Of a stretch of 64,000 nucleotides of DNA, positions 50,201 to 61,879 are shown in pieces. Every line of letters begins with the position of its first letter. Position 1 is the first letter of the stretch. The stretch spans positions 38,244,854 through 38,308,853 of the forward strand of contig NC_134953.1 in NCBI RefSeq assembly GCF_965638725.1, read 5' to 3'. The DNA comes from Aptenodytes patagonicus (lineage: Eukaryota; Chordata; Aves; Sphenisciformes; Spheniscidae). The notes under the pieces are model-generated. The model searched no databases. It saw nothing but the letters and a program-made list of their open reading frames with translations, and had not been told where the DNA came from. A program made the position numbers and the translations under genes.

Positions 50201-53200
50201 CTTCTCAGGGCAATATACTTTATGCTTCAAGGGAGGTGGGGCTAGGTGAAATGAGCAAGTGGTAGCATGCCTGCTTCTTCATACCATTTTGATTTACTGG
50301 AGAAACTGGAGCTGGACATGCTTGGAATAGCCTCACTCTTTATTTAAAAACGCCTCTTCCCACCCAGCTTCAGCCAGTATTTATTCTTTAACTTCAATTC
50401 CAAATGTGATGCTTGTTCTTTGCATTGTTAGTCGCATGCTGCATTTACAGGTACTTAATTCTGTCTCAAAGTAACTCTGCTTCTCTCTGCAGAACAGTAT
50501 CCCTTGTGACTTGTGTAAGGAACTTGTGACAGTGGCTGGCAAGGTTTTGAAGGATAATGGCACTGAGGTAAGCAGAGCTCCCCTTCTCCTTGCCCCAAGG
50601 CACTATTTGATTTCATTGTTTTAACAAGATCGCAAGGTGAGGGGGTAGAAGAGTAGTCTGCATGATGTTTTCCCAACCTAAGCAGCAGATGTTGAAAGGG
50701 GCCAGAGTACATGGGGAAAAGGCTTTTAAACAGCCTCTTCTGGTTTAGAGGTTAGCCAATTCTAGAGCCTCTCATGCTCTAACACATCCCTGATTGACTG
50801 TAGATGCTTAATAAAATTGTTCTTGTGCCAGTGGGCCATTGATCTTAAAAGGTGGGATACTGCAGTCTCTAGAAGTGGATGATTACACCAAGTGGACTTT
50901 ATTTTGGTTGTGGGCACTTCTTCCCTTTTTCTTTTGTGAACCTGGGTGTACTTCGTATAAACAAATCACTGCTCCCGCTAGTCCATAGTTTCACTTCCTC
51001 TTCTTAAATGTAAATGTTCTATGCTGCAAGACTGTGTTGTGCAGGCCTTGCAAGCAGTATTTCATGTTTTCATTTTGGCAGGGTCTCATCGAAGGTCCAG
51101 GACTTGGGAAAATAGACCTGTAGTGTAAAACCTTATTCTGGTTTTGTTTGTCAACTGCCTGGACCTACCTGAGTCCAAGGGGTGCTTTTTAGGCTTTGTG
51201 TTGTGCATTTTGGGAATGGAAAGAGCATTTGAGATAGATATAGAAATATTTATATTTTGATAGTCTATAGCCCACCTCATCTTTTATAGGATGAGATCCG
51301 CTCTTACTTGGAAAAGACATGCGAGTTTCTTCCTGACCAAGGCCTGGTCTCTGAGTGCAAAGAAATTGTGGATTCCTACCTACCAGTTATCATGGATATG
51401 ATCAAAGAAGAGCTAGTGAGTAGATAACAACTTGCAACTGTTGGAATTAAAAGTCGTGCTCCTGTTGATGTTTGAATTTCTCTCCTACATAAGATTGTGC
51501 ATATGATCCTTCAATCCTGTATGGATCACTGACATTGCAATTAACGGTGTAAATTTGAAGACTGCTTCCTTGCTGTGAAACATTTTCCCTTCCTATAATG
51601 TTTCAGCTGAATGATTCTCTAATCTGAACTTGATGTAAAAATGCCATCAGTCTAGAGCTTTATGTAGGTATCTTATCTCCCCTAGGATAAACCTGAAGTT
51701 GTATGTAGTGCCCTCTCACTGTGCCAGTCCCTTCAGAAGCACCTTGCAGCAATGAAACTTCAGAAACAACTCCAGTCCAATAAGATACCAGAGCTGGATT
51801 TCTCTGAACTGGCATCCCCATTCATGGCTAACGTGCCTCTTCTCCTTTACCCTCAGGACAAACCCAAGCAGAAGTCTAAGGTAAGGATGCAGTGCTATTC
51901 CAGTGTGCAGGAGAAGTGCATGTTTTTTGCTCCAGAGCTTCAGCGCTCCTTTGTGTAAGAACTTCCTGATGAATCTTGGTAAGGGATTGTTGTACTGGGC
52001 ACAGATTAAGCTGATGTGCTTCACCTGGGTGACTCTCTCCTACTAAATTTTGTGCTGCTGCATACGGACAGCTACCTTTTTCCTTAACCTGTGGGTTTAA
52101 AGCTAAGTAAGATGATAGCTGCAGCCCCTGTGGACCATATGTATAATCTTGGATTAACAACCACAGTCTATGAAGACAAGTCTTGTGCTGGGCTGTTCCC
52201 ATCCAGGACTGTAGTAGTCAAGCAGGTCTTACTGGAAACAATTTCTTTTGAGAGCAAGTTTGGCACCAGCGTTCAAAGGAAGAAGAATTCTCTCACATGG
52301 AGTGATCTGCTAGCTGTGCCCTTCAGGGGAAGCAGTCGTCTCTGAATCCAGAGGTGACAGACTGGATCAGAAAAGAACAAATAGTTGACAAAGGGGAGTA
52401 GATGAGACAATAAACTTGTGAGTAGAGGCTGAGTCTTGATAGCAAGCCTAGATATGGGAGTTAAACAGTGGAGTGGGTAGAGAACAAGCAGCTGTGGGTG
52501 GAGCAGGTAAGATCTATGCCGGATTTAGAAACCTTCCCACTGTGGTCTGTAACAGAACCAAGACATTTTTGAAGATTGGGTATCTTAACAGTTATCTCGG
52601 GTTTCAGAGCCAAGTAGGTACCTAATCTCCATCTAGTGGCTCGTGCGCATACCAGCAGTAGCTTGTCTATTTGTATTAGCTCAGGCTTTTAAGTATTCTA
52701 TAGAGTATTTATTAAGGTTTGTGTATAGTTCAAAATAGCTTTTAAAACTTGACAGTAACTGAAGCTTCTAAAACGTGTTATGTGAAGATATGTCAATTTA
52801 AGTTTCCTTTCACTCTTTGTCCAGGGAAGTGGGGATGTATGCCAAGATTGCATTCACCTGGTTACTGATGTTCAGGAAGCTGTGAGGACAAACTCATCTT
52901 TTGTAAAGTCTTTGGTTGCTCATGCCAAGGCGGAGTGTGACCGTTTGGGACCTGAAATATCTGATATGGTAAGCTATCTTTTTTTGTTTAAAAATCTGTT
53001 CCTGTATGCAAACATAATAGTTTGTTCAGTGCCTTAATGCTCTCAATGTAATCTCTAGTTAATAAAACAAAGGAGAGTGTGTCATGCGTAGGATATGTTA
53101 CACAGTATAACAATAACAACACTGAAATCATAAACTTTCTGGTCAAGAAAGTTGGGTGGGGTGGTGTGTATGGGACTGGGGAGGAGGAAAAAGACTCAAG

Positions 53201-56200
53201 ATTGCTGCTAGCCCTTAAAGGCCTTTTTCATAAAAATGATCTGGCAGGTTAATGTGTTCATATCATTGAGGGGGAGTGCTTTTGCCCTGAGAGGGAGAGA
53301 AAAGGACTTGTCAGATAAGCAGCTATGCGTGAATGATTGTGTAACCTGAAATGCTGTCTTATATTTGGGACAAGCTCTGAAAGACAACAGAATGGTTATT
53401 AAGTAGAGCAGGTAAATTAATACCTTGAGATGTATTAGAAAATTCTAGATTAACTCTACAGCTTAAATGGTTTGATATTTACAAGACCTTCTTTTCCCAC
53501 TTCCTGCAGTGCAAGAACTATATCTCTGAATATTCTGACTTGGCTATCCAAATGATGATGCACATGGTAAGATCAGTAGAATATAATATTTGCTCTCAGT
53601 TCATTTTTCTGCTTTGTGCAGCTAACTTATTTGGAAACAGGAAACACTTACTTCAGTAAAAGTCTGGGGAGAGCCCTTGCTCTGTAAGTCTTGGTGTTAA
53701 TGCTTTGAACTTGGCATTTAATTGGATAGTAACTTCAGTCTCAGAATGCTTTCTCTAGCACTTTCCTTTTCTTTCACAACCACTTCAGTGGTGCAAAGGG
53801 CACTCTAATCCTTTGAAACACAGAAGATGCATTACATAGGTTCCTTCATACTCTTTTATCTCAGTCCTGTTCTTAACACCGCTTCCCCCCTCCCCACCAA
53901 ATACTGTTAAGCATATTAGAGTTGGTCTTTGTCACAGTATTGCAAAATTGGTTCAAGTGTTAGAGATAATGTGTCTATTTGAAGCAAGACTAAATGTCCT
54001 TCTTCTGGCATTGCTATCTCAAGACTCCTGCTCTCTGGGCTCTTGATAGGAGCCATGGAAAGTGAGTGGTACTGCAGCAGCTCTGGTCTTCTGCAGCAAC
54101 ATACAATATATTTTACCTCTGACCGCCTCCATAGCACCTCTTTATCCAGACATCTCAAAGCCTCTTAAAAAAAAATGGGTAAGCCTTTCCTTAGAGAATG
54201 CAATACCTAGATGCCACAAGTAACATAACAAATTGTAGGTGAATTTGAGTAGAGTATGTGGCTGACTTGAACCTGAATTGGCAACACAGTAGCCTTTTTT
54301 GTTTCCAGTTGCTAAAGGCTACTTAGAAGCTCGTACTGCTTAAGCGTTTGGTGGGGAAGCAAATCTTTGTTCCAAGGACAGTTCGTTTCTCATTTTAAGC
54401 ATTGCGATGCAGTGTGGTGTTAATACCTGAAATTGGAATATGACTACACCTTGCATCCGGCTGAGTGTTGTTCAGTCTCTTTGGAGGTAGTCTTGCCCAG
54501 GATACTTTAATAACTTCAAATGAATAATGTTGGTTAGCATTGTGCAATTAAATGTGAGTTGCTGTAGCAATGCTAAGGATCTTTGGGGTGGGGACCATGT
54601 CGTATTCCATCATCTTCATGGAAAGAGTATATGCAGTTCCAAGTGCTTGACATTTTTTTTTTTCTCTTAACTGTTATCTTTAATTTCTCCTTTCTTCCTC
54701 TGTCTCCAATCTCCCCTGTCAACAGAAGGATCAGGTAGGTGAGCAACTTGCCTGTGGTGATAGCCTGCTTGTAGTTCACTTTTTGCTCTTAAAGGGCTTG
54801 TAGTTCACTTCTTGCTCTATTAGATGTGTACATGGTGTGATTGTACTCAGTGTTGACAGATACAAGGGATATTTATGTGATTAAAACAGAGAAAGACTAT
54901 AGACTTCCTCTAGTGGATCAGTCCTACTTCCAGCTCCAGATACCAGTTTGTGCTACTAAGATTTCAGCTTAGAATCATTGAGGTTGGAAAAGACCTCTAA
55001 GATCGAGTCCAACCGTCAACCCAACACCACCATGCCCACTAAACCATGTCCCTAAGCGCCTCATCTACACGTCTTTTAAATACCTCCAGGGATGGGGACT
55101 CCACCACTTCCCTGGGCAGCCTGTTCCAATGTTTCACCACTCTTTCAGTAAAGAAATTTTTCCTTACATCCAATCTAAACCTCCCCTGCCGCAACTTGAG
55201 GCCATTTCCTCTCGTCCTATCACTTCTTACTTCGGAGAAAAGACCAACACCCACCTTGCTACAACCTCCTTTCAGGTAGTTGTAGAGAGCGATGAGGTCT
55301 CCCCTCAGCCTCCTTTTCTCCAGGCTAAACAGTCCCAGTTCCCTCAGCCACTCCTCATAAGACTTGTTCTCCAGACCCCTCACCAGCCTTGTTGCCCTTC
55401 TCTGGACACGCTCCAGCACCTCAACGTCCTTCTTGTAGTGAGGGGCCCAAAACTGAACACAGTATTCGAGGTGCGGCCTCACCAGTGCCAAGTACAGGGG
55501 CACGATCACTTCCCTACTCCTGCTGGCCACACTATTTCTGATACAGGCCAGGATTATGCTTTGATTATGCTTGGCCAGTAGAGCAGAAAACATGCTCACT
55601 TTTGTACAAGAAGGATAGATGTGGAAAAAGCATGCCGGTGGCTCCTGTCAGCTTCTGGTTTAAAGTCTGGGCTCAAAAGGGCTTGAGTGAAGCTGTCCCC
55701 AGGTGTTTTCTTGGTTAACCTTTAAATCTAGGACAATGGTATAGATGTTTGGAGTATATGAATTGAAAAGAAGATGTGGGAGGCCTTTAGGCTCCTGCTT
55801 CCTAGAGCTATTTGGGCTTTTAATTTAACCAGTCCTGGGAGACCTTGTGTCTGTCATCTCTCTGTGAGAGAACATGTTGTGTGTATGTGGGTGTTGCTGT
55901 AACATTAATATCTGGAAATGCTTCTTACAATGCGTGAACCAAAGGGCTTGACTTAAAGGTACTGCCTGGAGTAGTCTGAAGCAGCGCTGTATCTTTGAGA
56001 TACTGCTTTTGCCTGTGCATGAGGTTTTGGCATGATGTATTAACTGTTGCATAAGCCTCTGCTTGATGTCCTGGTGACAGGGTGGGGTATGATCTTCTAG
56101 GACCAAAGGTAACTTTTTTTAGCTTAAGTCAACTTTGGGTGGGAAAATTCAAGTTTTGTGTATTACTCTGTATAGCCTTTCTCACTTTGCGTGACCTCCT

Positions 56201-59200
56201 TAGAGCAGTTTGCCTCATGTCTGGCATTTATTTTTGCATTTAGTAATGTATGTTTCTAAAACCTTTGAGAAAGACTTGGAAAGCCTTTTTAAAGGCTTTG
56301 TTTCCGTTTGCTGTTTTTCCTCTTACTGTAAAAAGAACACTTGAAATACAGTCACTGCAGATACGTGTAAAAAGGGTTAGGCTTAGGTTTTAACATGGTT
56401 AACTTTTGTTTCTTATAGGCTGTGTTCAGTAATGCGGGAATCTGTTTCTGTTTGCAAAATGGGATGTTACTGGATGCTTTAAAAAAGGTAGTTTGTGGAT
56501 GAGAAAAGGAGTCCTTTCTTCTAGGCATTTCTTTCAGCTTTTGGGTGAACTTGGAAGTCAGGATAATTAGCCTCTTCTGTGATTACTTACAGCTTTCAGG
56601 GGAGCAGCTTTGCAGATGCAGGTCTAATGTGATGCTGGTGGCCTGTTTTGGTGTTGGTGCTCTTAAGTCAACTCCTTTGAAGGGCTTGCATAGTGTACTA
56701 GCTCATGGTAAAGTGGGTTTTTTAATGGATGTGGTCTAACCTCTTCCTCTTTTAAAGGAACTGCTAAATTTCATCTGGTAGTTGTCCTGCCTATAACCAT
56801 ATCAAATGCTTTGGCAATACTTGAAGTAGAAGTAGTCATGAAACTTCTAGTTGTGTTGGAGCCTTTTAAAACTTTGTTCTCTGTGCCTGCTCACAGGCTC
56901 CATAGAAAGGGCAGAGTCTCCTAGACTTTTAAAAATTGCTTATACGTCTCTTTCCAGCAACCAAAGGACATTTGTGCCATGGTTGGGTTCTGTCCTTCCA
57001 TGAAATCTGTTCCCCTTCAGACTCTGGTGCCAGCTCAGGTGGTTCATGAAGTGAAAATGGAAACTGTGGAGGTAAGATGGACCTTTTGTACTCGACAGCT
57101 TTGCCTTCCTTCTTGCTTTAGTGTAATGAACTGGGTGAAACAGAAAAATATGAGCTTTTATGCATAGAATAATCCAAGTCTTCCTGCATATAAATTCCTG
57201 GCCTCCTCTTGTTTCTGATGCTCATCTGTGAAGTAGGAGAACTGACTGATCTGTTAAAATAGCAGAGCCTACGCTAAACTGAAGCTATAAGGTAATACTT
57301 CAGAATTGAAATGGGAACTCTTGTTCCAGCAGTAGAGTATAGCAGCCATTCTAAATGACGCCTCAGATGTTAAGAGGGCAAATTGCTGAATTTGAGTTTT
57401 GCTCTACATTTGGAGTTATGCTTTGATCCCTTTTAAAAATAGGACAGCACTCTGCATGTGGAGATGAGTGATCAGAGTCAGAATGCTGAAGCTCCAAGTT
57501 TGGAGAAGCACCTTTAGCTTCCCATGGCCTTTGGGTGAGACATGGGCTGAGGGTTTTTTGGAAAGGAAAGTATCTTTTGAGGACAGTTAACTTCTGATTA
57601 ACAGGCTCCAAACAATGTCCTTCAAGTCCCTCAATTTCTAGGTTTCTTTTGCAAACAGGAGGGTGCTCTCAATTCTAGTAAATTTTGTCCTCAATTAATG
57701 TATTTTAAAAAAACACTTCCTATTTCCCTTGACTCCAGTCACTGTGGGGCTGCTTATTTCTCTGTGTCTACTAAATTCAGCTCCCCTCCTTATACAACCT
57801 GGGGACTGTAGTCTTGAACAGTCATTTTGTATGACTAATTATTCAGAAAGGCTTTTTACCGAGACCTTTGAGGTTGGTTTTGGGTTCTGCGTGACCTTTT
57901 GAATTCAACTCAAACTGGCCAGCTAGGTAAATGAATTAGTGTGCTGCACCTGAATGTGAATACTGTTAGACCGATCTTTTACAAATTGTCCCTGTCAAAT
58001 GCTGTTAAGTGCTGACTTATTGTTTTGTATGTTTCTTCTGTGTACTCAGAAAGCCTCAGTTCAAGAGAAAACTTTTTCCTTGTGTGAAGTATGTGAGACC
58101 ATGGTGAAAGAAGTGACTGGCCTCTTGGAGAGCAACAAGACAGAGGTGTGTAAGTGGTGGAAATGGTACCTCTTCCTAGGCTTTGGTTAAAATGGGGCTG
58201 TATTGGAGGGGGAAGAAAAGTTAATTTTATTGCCTGTTTTCATGAGATTTCTATCCTGGGTAGGATGGAATAAGAAAACATGTACTTATGAATTGAGTCA
58301 GATTTCTGTTCCTCATTTGCCACGCATCCTTCATTGTGCTTCAGGAGGAGATTGTACGTGAAATGGAGGTGATATGCTACCTGTTCCCAGCAAGTGTCAA
58401 AGACCAGTGTAAGGACTTCATAGATGTCTATGGCCAGGCTTTGATTGACATGCTCTTGGAGGCAACGAATCCTGAAGCTGTGTGTGTTATGCTGAAATGC
58501 TGTGCAGCCAACAAGCCTCCACAGCAGCCAGGTTGGTAATGAGAAGTTGGTGGTGTTGCAAAATGAGCTAGTTCACCTATGATTATCTCTCTCTTGAGGA
58601 CACATGCTTTAGTACTTTGCTGATGCTGCCTCCTTTCTTCTATTTGGGGGAACTACCTAAGCACTGATGTGTTTTGGTTTTTGGTTTTTTTTGGTTGTTT
58701 TTTTTTTCCCCTTCTAGTTTTAGTGAAACCTGCAGGTGGCTTCTGTGATATCTGCAAGATGGTGGTAGCTTATGCAGACAAAGAACTAGAGAAGAATGCC
58801 ACGACAGCTGAAATTGAAGCTTTACTGGAAAAAGTCTGTCACTTCCTGCCAGAGTCTGTCAGTGATCAGGTAAAGCGCTTTTGTAGGAGGCAGGCTAAAA
58901 AGCATTGGTCTTGTTGATGGTTGGGAACTGTCCTTGTTGATTTGTTGGGTTTACATAGGTCCTACAATGACAATTAGGCTCACCTCATTTTCCGAGTGTT
59001 TTCACCTGATATTCTGTCTACATGCTAATTTCAGGTCCGTCTCTCAAGTGTCTCTGCTTGTGCTATAAATGTCCAGGTACTCATAATAGAGGTCTCTGTG
59101 TTTGGCTGACTGCCTTGGTCTCTGGCTGGAGACAAACTGTCCACAGGTGCAGCTGGGGACTGGCTTGTGTTCAGCAACCTGATCCTTCTTACGTTTTTCC

Positions 59201-61879
59201 CTTCACTAGTTAGCACCAAAGCATAGCAGCTTCTCATGTGCAGTAGAGCAAAAAAGAGGGAGCAGGCTTGATCTGAGGCAGTCAAATGACCACACAGGCC
59301 TTGCTGTGTGGCAGCCTGCCTTCCAGTCAGAACAAGGCAGATAGAGGTGAACAGAAGGATGAAACATCTTGCACAGTATTTGGAAAAACTAGTGAGCAGG
59401 TTCTCATGGTGGTTTTTGTAAAAGTAATCAGTGTAATGCAGGTCAGAGTTGCAGGGCTCTCTCCCTCTGCTAGAGGCTGGAAGGAGTTTGGGGTGCAGAG
59501 GGATTAGGTTGTTGCACTTCCCATCCTTGGGGGTTGGCAGTCCTTTGAATAGATGGAGGCTTTTAAGGGCCTGAATTGACTGGCTGGATTGTTGTACTAA
59601 TTTGCAGTCAGTAAAGGTTTGCCTGGAAATCCTCAGAGAACAGTGGGTGGGAACAGCTGAAGGTTTTTTTCCTCAACACTGACCCTGTTCAGGGGATTAA
59701 TAAAGTAATTAGAAGTAGGCTGGCATAATTCCAGTGAGACAGCAAAAAGCAACACCTGTTAGGCCACTGCTATCAAGACTTACCTGGAAATCTTATTAGG
59801 TGGCTGCTGAGTGTCAGCAAGTCGCAACTGCTTTTACATTTAACTAGGCACGCAGTATACAGGCTTAAAGCAGCTATGAAACAGCTATTCCTGCTAACTG
59901 CTCTGAGGCTGTTGAATAGCTGTGGTTCACTTATTAATTGGTGCCGTTAGTCTCTGCTGAGAACACCAACATCTTTCTGTGCTTTGGAGATGGTCTGTCC
60001 ACTAGAGGGCTGACTGTTATTGATGAGAAGCGTTTGTGCTGCTGCCTGGTCTGAAGTGAATAGTAACTACGTGGGCTAAAAGTGCTTAAGAGTCATTGCT
60101 GCCATCCTGTTCAGGATGTTTGCCTCTAGCTTGTTCAGTGTGCTTTCCTTTGAGACAGCAGTGATCTCCACAATTAGAGACTAAGCTTTGCAAATCAAAG
60201 CCTGTCCTGCTTGGTTCTTTTCCTTTTTACCCCTTTCTCATCATAACCTGTCTGCAGAGAGCTGCAGGCAGATAATGAGCTAACAAAAAATGATCTAGTT
60301 GTGTGATTAGTGCGATGCTGAGTCCTTTTTGATCTGCAGAGCTCAAGCCTCTGGTTTATCAGTTTGGAGTGTATTATTGGGGTGTTTGGAGTAGTGTACA
60401 GGCCTGCCTGCTGAAGACTGTATCTTCTTTCTAAGGCTTTAACAGGACAATCTCTCAACCTGTGTTTTGTTACAGTGTGTTCAGTTTGTGGAACAGTATG
60501 AACCCGTGGTTGTGCAACTCTTGGCAGAGGTGATGGATCCCACTTTTGTTTGTACTGTGAGTATTGCGTTTAGCTCTATTGAGTATGGGCTCTGATACAG
60601 TCCTGCCTACTCTTCTGTACGCCTTTCAGTGCCTGGCATGAAGAAACTCTGCTGGAATAAAAATCAGCATACTGAATGCTTGGAGCAAATGCGGTTTTGC
60701 AAGGCCTTGGGCTTACTGAATGGACAGCTGTCTGGCTGCTAGCCTTGTGCAAGGAAGGATAGAAGAAAAGAGCTGCCAGTGGTTATCCACTGTTGAGGTT
60801 CAGTAGCAAGGTGTAGTGTGCCCTGAATGTGATGAGAGGAAGTTAAATGACATTTCTTGAGAAAGGTCCCTTTCTAGAAGCTCTGTTTCTTGAAACTTAA
60901 TATGAAGAATCAGTTGCGGTAACTTAATTCTTCCTCGTGTCAGATTACTGCTTCATGTCTACTCGTTCCGCTGCAAGTGTGACTGCAATTGTCAGTTGAG
61001 CCATGGTACTGTGGGAGCTCCTGAAGCTACCTCAGTGTTGCTTCCCCACTCGGTCAGGTGGAAGCTCAGACGTAAGGCTGGAGTTGAGATCTCTTGGTGC
61101 ATATAGAAAGATGCTGACTCTGCTGCTGTTCTTTTCACAGAAACTTGGAGTCTGTGGATCAGCTAAACGGCCTCTCATGGGGGATGATGCTTGTGTCTGG
61201 GGTCCAGGTTACTGGTGTAAGAACATGGAGACTGCTGCTCAGTGCAATGTACGTAAAGCAGGATTCTGCATCAAGTTTCCTATTGGTCTTTGATAGCTCC
61301 TTATAAACTACTTTTCTGGCTTCTATACCACACTTTCAGGTGGATGAATTCCAGTTTCAGGAAGCAAAAGGGTACTGGCTAGTTGTGGTTGAGTTTAATT
61401 AGAAGGTCTTCCATAGCCCTTAGCTTTCTTAAAGCAGACTGTTTCCTTTCCCTTTCATTCCTATCCCCTACCCATCTGCTAGCATTTCAGAATCTATAGT
61501 AAGGTACAGTGTGAGCTTTATATTTAGTCTGTGTTCGCACAGCCAACAGACCATGTCATGACCTCTCATCAGGCTCTAAAAATTGGCTTCCAGTATTGCT
61601 GTGGGCTGATGCTTTCTTTGCCAGGCCTTAGTGGCTAAGGGTCATCAGCATTCTTTCCCGAAGCTTCTGGGTGGGGACGAGGTTGTTATTTATTGTATCC
61701 TCTCTGGAATCACTTACTTTAATAAAAACAGAGTTGCTCCCAAGATCTTGGCTCATAATAAGGTGTTGAATTGTATGTGTAGATGCACACTTTTTTGCAA
61801 GCAAGTTTTTTTTCACTAACGTACACTGTTTCTTTCCCTTTAGGCTGTTGATCACTGCAAACGTCATGTGTGGAACTAG
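38225..61879 (+). CDS. PSAP: PSAP, prosaposin, complete coding region (14 constitutive exons plus a 9-nt microexon)
   Basis: Prosaposin is a secreted and lysosomal precursor cleaved to saposins A, B, C and D, which present sphingolipids to lysosomal hydrolases. Coding exons: 38225-38267, 49304-49437, 50493-50567, 51290-51415, 51686-51880, 52825-52968, 53510-53566, optional 54726-54734, 56958-57071, 58050-58145, 58345-58531, 58718-58869, 60476-60556, 61141-61248 and 61844-61879. All junctions are GT-AG and keep frame, giving 515 aa, or 518 with the microexon. The order is signal peptide, SapA-type domain, four saposin B-type domains with six cysteines each, and a C-terminal SapA-type domain ending CKRHVWN. 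Sequons lie in SapA (N81), SapB (N214), SapC (about N328) and SapD (about N420). It aligns with human PSAP throughout and has no break. Confidence 0.97.
40415..40496. mobile_element. 82-bp foldback mini-element made of inverted LTR 5' termini
   Basis: The left end reads TGTCCTGGTTTCGG and the right end CCAAAACCAGGACA; these are inverted copies with one mismatch. The right arm continues for roughly 65 bases as the reverse complement of the LTR 5' end seen at 4369 and 28358, including the block AACTCTATCCCTGCC. The element is flanked by a perfect 5-bp duplication CCTTC (40410-40414 and 40497-40501), the same duplication length as LTR copy 1. It therefore looks like an integrated molecule with two U3 ends and no U5 end. 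Confidence 0.75.
42514..42574 (+). mobile_element. Short CR1 LINE 3' end
   Basis: About 60 bp matching the reverse complement of the 3' ends at 32881 and 54969: GGTTGGACTCGATGATCTTA, then the ATTCTATG-type terminus. It is a severely 5'-truncated CR1 insertion in PSAP intron 1, sense to PSAP. Confidence 0.88.
45163..45172. promoter_or_regulatory. CLEAR-like E-box (GACACGTGAC) in PSAP intron 1
   Basis: Matches nine of ten positions of the CLEAR palindrome GTCACGTGAC bound by TFEB/TFE3. PSAP is a known lysosomal-network gene in mammals. A single 10-mer in 11 kb of intron is not strong evidence of function. Confidence 0.3.
49304..49437 (+). CDS. PSAP: PSAP exon 2 (N-terminal SapA-type domain)
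   Basis: Residues 15-59, beginning at a codon split with exon 1. The cysteine pattern in [20 protein letters not shown] and [14 protein letters not shown] matches the human propeptide domain ([21 protein letters not shown]). This domain is removed during maturation. Donor GTA|GTAAGT, phase 0. Confidence 0.95.
50493..51880 (+). CDS. PSAP: PSAP exons 3-5 (saposin A and A-B linker)
   Basis: Exons 50493-50567, 51290-51415 and 51686-51880 (75, 126 and 195 nt, all phase 0) encode residues 60-191. The six saposin cysteines fall in [27 protein letters not shown] and [10 protein letters not shown] sequon NGT is at N81. The second human SapA sequon (NMS) is absent: the bird sequence reads QGLVSEC there. 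The linker keeps [20 protein letters not shown], then PLLLYPQD, nearly identical to human. Confidence 0.96.
52825..57071 (+). CDS. PSAP: PSAP exons 6, 7 and 9 (saposin B)
   Basis: Exons 52825-52968, 53510-53566 and 56958-57071 (144, 57 and 114 nt, phase 0) encode saposin B and the start of the B-C linker. Conserved blocks are [47 protein letters not shown] and [12 protein letters not shown]. The sequon NSS (N214) is the single SapB glycosylation site as in human. The optional 9-nt exon 8 at 54726-54734 inserts within this domain, after MMMHM. Confidence 0.96.
54726..54734 (+). CDS. PSAP: PSAP alternatively spliced 9-nt microexon (Lys-Asp-Gln)
   Basis: The nine bases AAGGATCAG lie between a long polypyrimidine tract ending CAACAG and the donor GTAGGT. 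Human PSAP has an optional microexon at the same position (after the MMMHM exon) adding QDQ or DQ in saposin B. The acceptor region reads ACAGAAG|GATCAG, so use of the second AG would give the 6-nt form (DQ), as known in mammals. Inclusion keeps frame and gives the 518-aa isoform. The position, frame and DQ residues make the call strong despite its size. Confidence 0.88.
54735..56957 (+). other. PSAP intron 8 (microexon to exon 9)
   Basis: A 2.2-kb intron with donor GTAGGT and acceptor CTCTTTCCAG. About a quarter of it is the CR1 fragment. I see no additional exon. Confidence 0.8.
54969..55554 (-). mobile_element. CR1 LINE 3' fragment in PSAP intron 8
   Basis: About 585 bp, very similar to the 3' part of the CR1 copy at 32881 and in the same (minus) orientation, antisense to PSAP. 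The residual frame (55039-55599) covers the reverse-transcriptase C-terminus through [10 protein letters not shown]. The palm domain is missing, so it is dead. It begins only about 235 bp downstream of the PSAP microexon. Confidence 0.94.
58050..58531 (+). CDS. PSAP: PSAP exons 10-11 (saposin C)
   Basis: Exons 58050-58145 (96 nt) and 58345-58531 (187 nt, ending in phase 1). Saposin C activates glucocerebrosidase. Cysteines fall in [32 protein letters not shown] and AVCVMLKCC, the last with one extra adjacent cysteine. The sequon NKT lies just before the exon 10 donor, as in human. The open frame runs 6 codons past the exon 10 donor and 3 past the exon 11 donor; those extensions are intronic. 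Confidence 0.95.
58718..61248 (+). CDS. PSAP: PSAP exons 12-14 (saposin D and start of C-terminal domain)
   Basis: Exons 58718-58869 (152 nt), 60476-60556 (81 nt) and 61141-61248 (108 nt). Saposin D activates acid ceramidase. Cysteines fall in [31 protein letters not shown] and DPTFVCTKLGVC. The sequon NAT is conserved. Exon 14 continues into the C-terminal SapA-type domain with [20 protein letters not shown] and CN, matching human [20 protein letters not shown]. Confidence 0.95.
58870..60475 (+). other. PSAP intron 12 (1.6 kb)
   Basis: Donor GTAAAG, acceptor TTTTGTTACAG. It splits the saposin D domain immediately before the fourth cysteine. No repeat or exon was recognised inside it. Confidence 0.8.
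61844..61879 (+). CDS. PSAP: PSAP last coding exon
   Basis: After the acceptor CTTTCCCTTTAG the exon reads [11 protein letters not shown] and the stop TAG (61877-61879). Human ends [11 protein letters not shown]. This C-terminal SapA-type domain is required for lysosomal targeting of prosaposin in mammals. Confidence 0.96.
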   Translation, partial: AVDHCKRHVWN

